Below are positions 58,230 through 64,000 of a stretch of DNA of 64,000 nt, in pieces. The stretch is from Paractinoplanes maris (lineage in GTDB: Bacteria; Actinomycetota; Actinomycetes; Mycobacteriales; Micromonosporaceae). The stretch's first letter is position 1. Every line of letters begins with the position of its first letter. The stretch covers positions 1 through 64,000 of the forward strand of contig NZ_JALPVL010000014.1 in the NCBI RefSeq assembly GCF_023544465.1. Reading direction: 5' to 3'. A program made the position numbers and the translations under genes. Under the pieces are notes generated by a model that ran no database searches, was not told the DNA's origin, and saw only the letters and a list, made by a program, of their open reading frames with translations.

Positions 58230-60506
58230 CTATTCCGCCCAGACGTCAGCGGTTGTGGGGGCGCTGCGGCGGCCGTCGCGGTAGACCACCACGACCGAGG
58301 CGGTGTAGACCTGGGCCGGGTCGAGATCCGGGATCGTCGTGGACTGGGTGTAACCGTCCTCGACCAGGACCGTCGGGCCGCCCGGTGAGATCGTCAGCTC
58401 GTAGCCCTTGATCGAGTCGTAGTCACTGGTCGGCGAGGACCAGTAGACCACCACGTCGGCGTCCGACCAGAACGCGAGCAGGTAGGGCACCGGAGCCGCG
58501 GGCGGCGCCTCGGTGATCGTCCAGGCGAAGACCACCGACGAGGCGGCACCGTCCCGGTCGGTGGCGGTGGCGGTGACCTCGTACGTGCCCTCCCGAGTGG
58601 GCGTGCCGGTGATCCGGCCGTAGTCGTTGGCGGTCAGCCCGTCCGGCAGCCCGGTCACCGTCCACGTGACCAGGTCGACGTCCGTGGCCTCCAGACTCAG
58701 CAGCACGGAGTCGCCGGCCCGGTGCTTCTGCGGCCCGGGGCCGGTGATGACCGGCGGGGCCTGGATGTCCCAGATGAAGACGGTCGAGTCCCAGAGTCCG
58801 CCCGGGTCCGCCACCTTGATGCTCGTGACCACCCGCTTGTCCTCGACCGGCGTCCCCGTGATCAGGCCGCTCCCGCTCATGGTGAGGCCCTGGGGCAGGC
58901 CTTCGGCGGTGAAGGTCAGCGGCTCCTCGTTCGGGTCGGACGCCTCGACCTGCAGGCGGACGGGCTCACCGGCCCGGTCGACTCGATTCTCGATCTCGGC
59001 GATGACCGGGTACTGCGCGGCCGGCGGTTTCGACTCGACGTGCACGGCGGTCCAGGCGGCGGCCACCGCGGCGTACTCGGAACTGGTCTTGCCGTACAGG
59101 TCGGTGGCACTGCGCAGGGTCGCGTCGCGCGCCTCGGCGAAGTCGGTGGTGGACACCATGTAGCGGGTGAGCGCGTGGTACCAGATCGCCCCGGCCTTGT
59201 CGCGCCCGATGCCGGTCACCGGAGCCGCGCCCTCGCACGGCTTCGACTCGCCCCACTCGGATTTCGCGCTGCCCTCGGCCAGCGTGTAGAAGAACTTGTT
59301 GGGCACGCCCGAGAGGTAGTGCACGTCCCGTACGTCACCGTCCCAGCACCCGATCGACTCGCCGTCGCGGGCCGGGTCGTCCAGGTAGCGCAACGGCAGG
59401 CCCTCACCGCCGAAGTCGGTCAGCTCGCCGACGAGATAGTCGGGCGGGTCGGCCGGGTTGGCCGCGGCGAACTCGACCAGCGTGCCGAAGATGTCACTGG
59501 CCGACTCGTTGAGCGCGCCCGACTGCCCCCAGTACTCGAGGTCGGCGGTCGCGCCGGTGACCCCGTGCGCCCACTCGTGGGCCACGATGTCCTGCGAGGT
59601 CAGCGCCTTGCTGAAGGAGTCACCGGCGCCGAACCGCAGGCAGAAGCACGAGTCGCTCCAGCTGGCGTTCCCGTCGGCCGAGCGGTCGTGCACCACCGCC
59701 AGGGCACCCCGGCCGTCGTCGGCGATGCCGTTCCGGCCGTACGTCTCGAGGAAGTAATCCCACGTCTGCCGCACACCATGCTGGACGTCGACGGCGAGCG
59801 TGGCCGGGTCGGCGATCGTGCCGTCGCCCCAGGTGTTGTCGGCGTCGACGAAGGCGGTCGTCTGCTCGCGCGCGGGGCCGTTGAGGTTCTCGCCGTTGCG
59901 GGTCTCGGAGTTCCCCCGGTCCTCATCGACCAGCTCGAAGCGACCGTCCGGGCGCTGGGTGGTGGTGAGCGCCACGTCGCCCGCGAGCAGGCCGTGACCG
60001 GTGCCGGCGGCCCCGGCCGTCCGGAGGTCGTCGACCTGGCGCCGCAGGGCGCCGGTCGTCGCGTCCACGATGTACTCGACGCCCGGGCCGGCGATGCGCC
60101 AGGCCAGCACCGGCCGCCCGGCAGCCGCGTCGACGACGAGCGTCCGCTTGCCCTGGAAGTCGGCGGCCACCTTCTTCTCCGAGGCGGCGGGCTTGGCCGG
60201 GACCTTGATGACCTGGTCCTGGGCCACCGTGGTGCCGATGACCCGGCCACCGGCCGCCGAGTGCACGACGAAGTCCCCGCCGAGCACCTCCAGGCCCCGG
60301 TACTTGCGGTCGTACCGGACATGCCGGGTGCCGTCCCGATCCACCACCACGTCGCGCACCGAGTACTGCTCGTCCGGGCCGCCCCGCACCGCCGCGCGGT
60401 CGGGCGAGGCCGGGGCGGCCACCGCCGGCCCGCTCGTCGTCGTTATCGCGGCGCCGGCGGCGAGCATGGTGCCCACCAAGCCGGCCAGTACGCGTCGTCC
60501 AGCCAC
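58230..60506 (-). CDS. Secreted M4-family metalloprotease with Ig-like and fibronectin type III domains
   Basis: 758 residues from GTG 60506, chosen because a signal peptide (AGRRVLAGLVGTMLAAGAA) follows at once. It has a propeptide (about 35-200), and a catalytic domain with zinc motif HEWAHGVTG near residue 309 and the third ligand in GALNESASDIFG. Two putative Ig-like domains (about 520-700, each ending in GxxTGTP-type turns) and a C-terminal fibronectin type III domain follow. The accessory modules should anchor it to a surface or substrate. It is distinct from the M4 gene at 52.9 kb, which has no accessory domains. Confidence 0.92.
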   Translation of the reverse strand: MAGRRVLAGLVGTMLAAGAAITTTSGPAVAAPASPDRAAVRGGPDEQYSVRDVVVDRDGTRHVRYDRKYRGLEVLGGDFVVHSAAGGRVIGTTVAQDQVIKVPAKPAASEKKVAADFQGKRTLVVDAAAGRPVLAWRIAGPGVEYIVDATTGALRRQVDDLRTAGAAGTGHGLLAGDVALTTTQRPDGRFELVDEDRGNSETRNGENLNGPAREQTTAFVDADNTWGDGTIADPATLAVDVQHGVRQTWDYFLETYGRNGIADDGRGALAVVHDRSADGNASWSDSCFCLRFGAGDSFSKALTSQDIVAHEWAHGVTGATADLEYWGQSGALNESASDIFGTLVEFAAANPADPPDYLVGELTDFGGEGLPLRYLDDPARDGESIGCWDGDVRDVHYLSGVPNKFFYTLAEGSAKSEWGESKPCEGAAPVTGIGRDKAGAIWYHALTRYMVSTTDFAEARDATLRSATDLYGKTSSEYAAVAAAWTAVHVESKPPAAQYPVIAEIENRVDRAGEPVRLQVEASDPNEEPLTFTAEGLPQGLTMSGSGLITGTPVEDKRVVTSIKVADPGGLWDSTVFIWDIQAPPVITGPGPQKHRAGDSVLLSLEATDVDLVTWTVTGLPDGLTANDYGRITGTPTREGTYEVTATATDRDGAASSVVFAWTITEAPPAAPVPYLLAFWSDADVVVYWSSPTSDYDSIKGYELTISPGGPTVLVEDGYTQSTTIPDLDPAQVYTASVVVVYRDGRRSAPTTADVWAE

Positions 60507-60591
60507 GTGTTCCCCGTCCCCCGTAGTCGATCGACGGGCAACATAGCGGACTTCCTCGATGCGTGTGGTCCCGGGCGCCGCCCGTCGGCGG

Positions 60592-60627
60592 AAATCGGTG
60601 GCGTGTCCCGGCCGGCCGTGCCAGGGT
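60592..60627 (+). promoter_or_regulatory. Candidate WhiB7-type promoter
   Basis: AAATCGGTGG (60592-60601) resembles the AT-rich element with CGGT found just before the -35 of WhiB7-controlled resistance genes. GTGGCG (60599-60604), a 17-base spacer and CAGGGT (60622-60627) would be the -35 and -10. It lies upstream of the leader peptide and the ribosomal protection gene. Confidence 0.5.
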
Positions 60628-60662
60628 GAGAACGTCCTGCTGTCGACCACGAGGAGTCACCA

Positions 60663-60755
60663 ATGCGAGCAGCTTCCACGCTCCGGACCTTTGTTCGTCC
60701 TACCGTGGAGACCTGCTTTGGCATTGCTCAACCTCGGAATCGTCGCCCATGTTGA
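60663..60755 (+). CDS. Leader peptide overlapping the tetracycline-resistance-type gene
   Basis: A 30-codon frame, MRAASTLRTFVRPTVETCFG and on, with a strong GAGGAG site just upstream. It overlaps the start of the next gene (60718) by 38 bases in another frame and ends at TGA 60753-60755. Upstream open frames of this kind control antibiotic-resistance genes by ribosome stalling. Its own translation would normally sweep over the main start codon. Confidence 0.65.
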   Translation: MRAASTLRTFVRPTVETCFGIAQPRNRRPC

Positions 60756-62673
60756 CGCCGGCAAGACCAGCCTGACCGAACGCCTGCTCTACGAGGCGGG
60801 AGCGGTCGCGTCACCCGGCAGCGTGGATGCCGGCACCACCCGCACCGACTCGATGGAGCTGGAGCGGCAGCGCGGCATCACCATCCGGGCCGCCGTCACG
60901 TCGCTCCGCCTCGGTGACCTCACCGTCAACCTGCTCGACACGCCCGGCCACCCCGACTTCATCGCCGAGGTCGAGCGGTCGCTGGCCGTGCTCGACGCCG
61001 CCGTTCTGGTGGTGTCCGGCGTGGAGGGCGTGCAACCGCAGACCGTGGCGATCTGGCGCGCGCTGCGCCGGATCGGCGTGCCGACGATGTTCTTCCTCAA
61101 CAAGGTCGACCGCCGCGGCGCCGATGTCGACCGGGTGGTCACCCAGCTGCGCGAGCGGCTCGGCGTACGCCCGGTCGTGCTCACCGAGGTCACCGGGCAG
61201 GGCGGGCGGGCTGCCCGGGTGCGACCGGTCGGCCTGGACACCGAACGCGTCGTCGAGGCGGTGGCCGAGGTCGACGACGCGGTGGCGGCGCGGTGGCTGA
61301 AGGACGAGCCGCTTCGCGTCCGCGATGTCCGGCGCGCCCTGCGGCGGGCGGTCCGCCGCGTCGAGCTCACCCCGGTGGCCTGCGGCTCGGCGATCACCGG
61401 GGCCGGCGTGCCGCAGTTGCGGCGCCTCCTGGCCGACCTGTTGCCGCGCAGCGACGACCGGGACGGCCCGCCGACGGGCACGGTCTTCGCCGTCGACCGT
61501 GACGGGCACGGACGACGGGCCTGGCTGCGTCTGTGGTCCGGGCAGCTTCGGGTACGCGACAAGGTGCAGCTCGCCGGGGGCCGGCCGCAGACGATCACCG
61601 AGATCGCGGTCAGCGAACCCGGCGGCGTCCTGGTGCGCCCGTCGGCGTCGGCCGGTCAGATCGCGGCGATCCGCGGGGTGCCGGCCCGGATCGGTCAGCA
61701 CGTCGGCGACCCGCCGCGGCGTGACCTCTACCGGTTCCCGCCGCCGACCCGGCAGGCGCTGGTCGAACCGGTGCGCCCGGAACAGCGCCTGGCCATGTTC
61801 GCCGGTCTGACCCAGCTGGCCGACGAGGACCCGCTGGTCGACCTGCGGCTCGACGAGCAGCAGGGCGAGGCGGTGATCCGGTTGCACGGCGAGGTGCAGA
61901 AGGAGGTGATCGCCGCCCTTCTGGAGGACCGTTACGGCGTACGGGTGAAGTTCTCGGGCACGTTGACGGCCTGCATCGAGAGGGTCGCCGGCACCGGGGC
62001 CGCCGAGGACCGGATCAAGGAACGCGGCAATCCGTACCTGGCCGGGGTCGGGCTCCGCATCGAGGCCGCCCGGGTCGGGCACGGCATCGAGTTCCGCCCC
62101 GGCGTCGAACCGGGCCGGCTGCCCCCGGCGTTCGTCGCGGCGACGGAGGAAGGCGTGCGCACCGCCCTGCGCCACGGCCGGAACGGCTGGCCGGTCACCG
62201 ACGGCACGGTCACCATGACGTCGTCGCAGTACTGGCCGCGGCAGAGCCGGCCGCACCAGAGGTTCGACAAGTCGATCTCGAGCGTGGCCGCCGATTTCCG
62301 CCACCTGGCCCAGGTCGTGGTGGCCGCGGCCCTGCACCGGGCCGGCACCCGGGTCTGCCAGCCGTTCGAACGCTTCGACGTCAACCTCCCGCACCAGAGT
62401 TTCGACACCGTGACAGCCCTGCTGGGCCGGGCCGGCGCGGTCATCGACGACACCGCCGCGGCCGGCGGATACCTGGAGGTGAGCGGCACCCTGCCCTCGG
62501 CCCGGATCCCGCTGGTGGTCGCCGCCCTGCCCGATCTGACCGGCGGCGAAGCCGTCCTGACCACCCACTTCGACCACTACGCCCCGGTCACGGGCGAGGC
62601 CCCACCGACCCTCCCCCGCCGCGGCCCCGACCCCGCCGACCGCGAGGAGTGGTTCCGCGCCGTACCCCGCTAG
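60718..62673 (+). CDS. Tetracycline-resistance-type ribosomal protection protein (TetM/OtrA family)
   Basis: 651 residues from TTG 60718 with GGAG nine bases upstream. It is an EF-G-like GTPase with G1 AHVDAGKT (10-17), G2 in RGITI, G3 DTPGH and G4 NKVD, followed by beta-barrel, the EF-G domains III-V and the QSFDTVTALLG C-terminal region. Length is close to OtrA (about 663) and TetM (639). Such proteins pull tetracyclines off the ribosome. Alternatively it might protect from another ribosome-targeting compound or be a housekeeping paralogue; the leader peptide and WhiB7-like element favour inducible resistance. Divergent from the protease gene. Confidence 0.9.
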   Translation: MALLNLGIVAHVDAGKTSLTERLLYEAGAVASPGSVDAGTTRTDSMELERQRGITIRAAVTSLRLGDLTVNLLDTPGHPDFIAEVERSLAVLDAAVLVVSGVEGVQPQTVAIWRALRRIGVPTMFFLNKVDRRGADVDRVVTQLRERLGVRPVVLTEVTGQGGRAARVRPVGLDTERVVEAVAEVDDAVAARWLKDEPLRVRDVRRALRRAVRRVELTPVACGSAITGAGVPQLRRLLADLLPRSDDRDGPPTGTVFAVDRDGHGRRAWLRLWSGQLRVRDKVQLAGGRPQTITEIAVSEPGGVLVRPSASAGQIAAIRGVPARIGQHVGDPPRRDLYRFPPPTRQALVEPVRPEQRLAMFAGLTQLADEDPLVDLRLDEQQGEAVIRLHGEVQKEVIAALLEDRYGVRVKFSGTLTACIERVAGTGAAEDRIKERGNPYLAGVGLRIEAARVGHGIEFRPGVEPGRLPPAFVAATEEGVRTALRHGRNGWPVTDGTVTMTSSQYWPRQSRPHQRFDKSISSVAADFRHLAQVVVAAALHRAGTRVCQPFERFDVNLPHQSFDTVTALLGRAGAVIDDTAAAGGYLEVSGTLPSARIPLVVAALPDLTGGEAVLTTHFDHYAPVTGEAPPTLPRRGPDPADREEWFRAVPR

Positions 62674-62677
62674 CGCG

Positions 62678-62986
62678 TCACGCCGCCGGCGTCCGGATCT
62701 CCGGAAGGTCCTGGTCGGTGCGGGCGACCTGGGTGAGCTTGGCCGTCAGCGGCGCGAGCAATGCCGAGGTCATCGCCTTGTCGGCCAGGCCCCGCACGGC
62801 CAGGCCGAGCCGCGTCCGGGGATAGGCGAAGAGCTCGAAGCCGGGCAGCTTCTGGACGTCGTCGACCAGCGGCCGCATCCATTTCTCGTAAGCGGCGAGC
62901 GGGTCGGCGCCGCGGCCGGCCAGCGTCTCCAGCGCCGGGCCGGAGGTCGCTGACCAACGGGGCCGCGCGGTCGCCGAGCCGAGTCG
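62678..62986 (-). pseudogene. C-terminal remnant of an FAD-dependent monooxygenase
   Basis: A minus-strand frame reads DPLAAYEKWMRPLVDDVQK and then LFAYPRTRLGLAVRGLADKA, resembling the C-terminal helix and tail of FAD-dependent aromatic monooxygenases. The frame opens at a stop (62987-62989) without a start codon, and the FAD-binding part is missing. A short peptide from ATG 62878 could be made, but this is best read as a decayed fragment. Identification rests on pattern, not on a full domain. Confidence 0.45.
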
Positions 62987-63037
62987 TCATGGCGACATAT
63001 CAACCGTCGTCCGGATGGTTGCGGGAAGGATGACCGC

Positions 63038-64000
63038 ATGACTGTCAACGTCCGGGGGCGTTCCACGGTTGCCGGGCGATCGGTGGACGGGCCGCTGGAC
63101 CACCTGCGCACGATGGTCCGGGCGCTGCCGGTTCCCACCGCGCCGCTCACGTTTCCCAGCCGGGACGCGGCCCTGGGGCTGGCCCTGATGGACCTGTCGT
63201 TCCGGCTCGACCACCTGCCGCGGCTCTCGGAGCATCTGACGTTGATGGACCGCGGGCACATGAGCCGGACCATCAGCGTCGACGTCGACCTCGAGGAGAT
63301 CTCGGGACGGCTCCGGGACACGCTGATCGTGCCGGGCCAGCCGGTGCCGGGGGCCACCGCGTCGCTGTGGGTGCCGGTGTCCCGCTACAGCCGCCGGGAC
63401 CTGGCCCCGGTGGTCATCCGCGACTCGAACGGCGAGGTCGTGCCGCGGCTGTCGCACCGCGACGCCAACCGGGTCACCGCAGCGGCCTTCGTCAAGCTGC
63501 TGTTCATGCTGATCAACGCGCACGACGACGTCTCGGTGCCGGACAGCCCGATCCATCAGCTGCGGCACACCCACCAGCGGTCGCGCTGGCTGCTCGAGGC
63601 GGCCATCACTGAGCTGATCATGGTTGGGGCGCCGGCCGGTCAACGGCTGCACACCCCTCTTGATCACGCCGCCCGGCTGGCCGCCTCCCATCCCGTACGC
63701 GATCTCGCGCAAGCCGGTCTGGACGCGCTCTTCCCAGCCGGGCGCGGCGATCAGTTGCTCGTGCCGTTCGCCCGGCTCCTGCAGCTGGCCATCCGGCAGT
63801 ACATCCTCGTCGCGCAGCTCGGGCTGGACCGCCCGCGACGGTTCCTGACCTGGGACGCGCCGCTGCTGCCGGCCCAGCACCGCCCGGCACCGCTGCAGTC
63901 GCTGGCCAAGAACGTACTGCCGGTCAACCGCGAGTTCGTCGTGGAGTACGAGACCGAGATCCCGCGCTCGGTGAAGGCCTACCACCTGACCCTGGAGGTG
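63038..64000 (+). CDS. Unrecognised protein, runs off the window
   Basis: 321 codons without a stop from ATG 63038, eight bases after GGGAAGGA. The visible protein is cytoplasmic, with no signal peptide or membrane span, and has a mixed helix/strand composition. A helical stretch (FVKLLFMLINAHDDV) and HQLRHTHQRSRWLLEAA follow the first third, and the visible end NREFVVEYETEIPRSVKAYH looks like strands of a beta-rich domain. No motif links it to a known enzyme. The ending lies beyond the window. Confidence 0.7.
   Translation, partial: MTVNVRGRSTVAGRSVDGPLDHLRTMVRALPVPTAPLTFPSRDAALGLALMDLSFRLDHLPRLSEHLTLMDRGHMSRTISVDVDLEEISGRLRDTLIVPGQPVPGATASLWVPVSRYSRRDLAPVVIRDSNGEVVPRLSHRDANRVTAAAFVKLLFMLINAHDDVSVPDSPIHQLRHTHQRSRWLLEAAITELIMVGAPAGQRLHTPLDHAARLAASHPVRDLAQAGLDALFPAGRGDQLLVPFARLLQLAIRQYILVAQLGLDRPRRFLTWDAPLLPAQHRPAPLQSLAKNVLPVNREFVVEYETEIPRSVKAYHLTLEV

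Noticed and set aside
1..64000. tRNA, rRNA, prophage or complete insertion sequence
   Set aside because: No cloverleaf, rRNA-like stretch, transposase or phage structural gene was recognised by reading; a dedicated tRNA scan was not possible.

Overview
The window is very high in G+C. It shows third-position G/C bias, frequent GTG and TTG starts, four-base ATGA/GTGA gene overlaps and purine-rich ribosome binding sites, all typical of a filamentous actinomycete. The mix of GAF-LuxR, NB-ARC-TPR and XRE-TPR regulators, secreted glycosidases and M4 proteases, and intrinsic rifamycin and tetracycline resistance genes fits a soil genus such as Actinoplanes or another member of the Micromonosporaceae. 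That placement is inference; there is no rRNA in the window. I found no tRNA, CRISPR array, complete insertion sequence or prophage.

Region by region. 1-6.1 kb: the tail of an unknown gene, a large hairpin, a GGDEF/EAL c-di-GMP protein, a DEAD-box helicase, and a divergent SDR/LysR pair. 6.2-11.2 kb: a small membrane protein, a GAF-LuxR regulator, and a four-gene operon with four-base overlaps (class II aldolase, HAD phosphatase, DhaL, DhaK), probably a sugar or ketose route. 11.3-14.7 kb: a receiver protein, an NB-ARC/TPR regulator and an S1-domain protein. 14.9-19.5 kb: a GntR/MFS divergent pair with a palindromic operator, a perhydrolase-type alpha/beta hydrolase, and an active diguanylate cyclase.

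19.5-27 kb is a hydroxy-acid catabolic locus. A GntR regulator overlaps a tartrate/D-malate dehydrogenase gene. It faces an MFS-hydroxyacid dehydrogenase-flavoprotein-AtuA/DUF1446-DUF4387 operon across a shared promoter with a perfect palindrome. 27-34.1 kb: a TetR/SDR pair with two operator sites, a surface protein gene without a signal peptide, a MarR/TIGR03086 pair, an ECF sigma factor with a membrane partner, and a small membrane protein.

34.2-41.6 kb carries carbohydrate genes: a CBM2-tagged GH5 beta-mannanase behind a perfect CebR box, a frameshifted ABC-F remnant, and an unusual XRE-trpC-GH95-lacZ array. 42.8-48.6 kb: a multi-pass membrane protein, an ABC exporter whose permease has a concanavalin-like insert, and a divergent two-component system with OmpR-type direct repeats between them. 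48.7-58.2 kb: a GH76 alpha-mannanase, a rifamycin phosphotransferase behind a rifamycin-associated element, an M4 protease, a methyltransferase, an Rpn-type nuclease gene with a degraded partial copy, and a secreted hydrolase with two EF-hand-like loops. 58.2-64 kb: a second M4 protease with Ig-like domains, a TetM/OtrA-type ribosomal protection gene behind a leader peptide and a WhiB7-like promoter, a monooxygenase remnant, and an unrecognised gene that runs off the edge.

The themes are scavenging of plant and microbial polysaccharides (beta-mannan, alpha-mannan, fucosides, galactosides, protein) by secreted enzymes, small-molecule catabolism under dedicated local repressors with readable operators, and self-protection by antibiotic-inducible resistance genes. 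The least explained systems are the AtuA/DUF4387 hydroxy-acid locus, the aldolase-HAD-DhaLK operon, and the ConA-domain ABC permease controlled from across the promoter by a two-component system.
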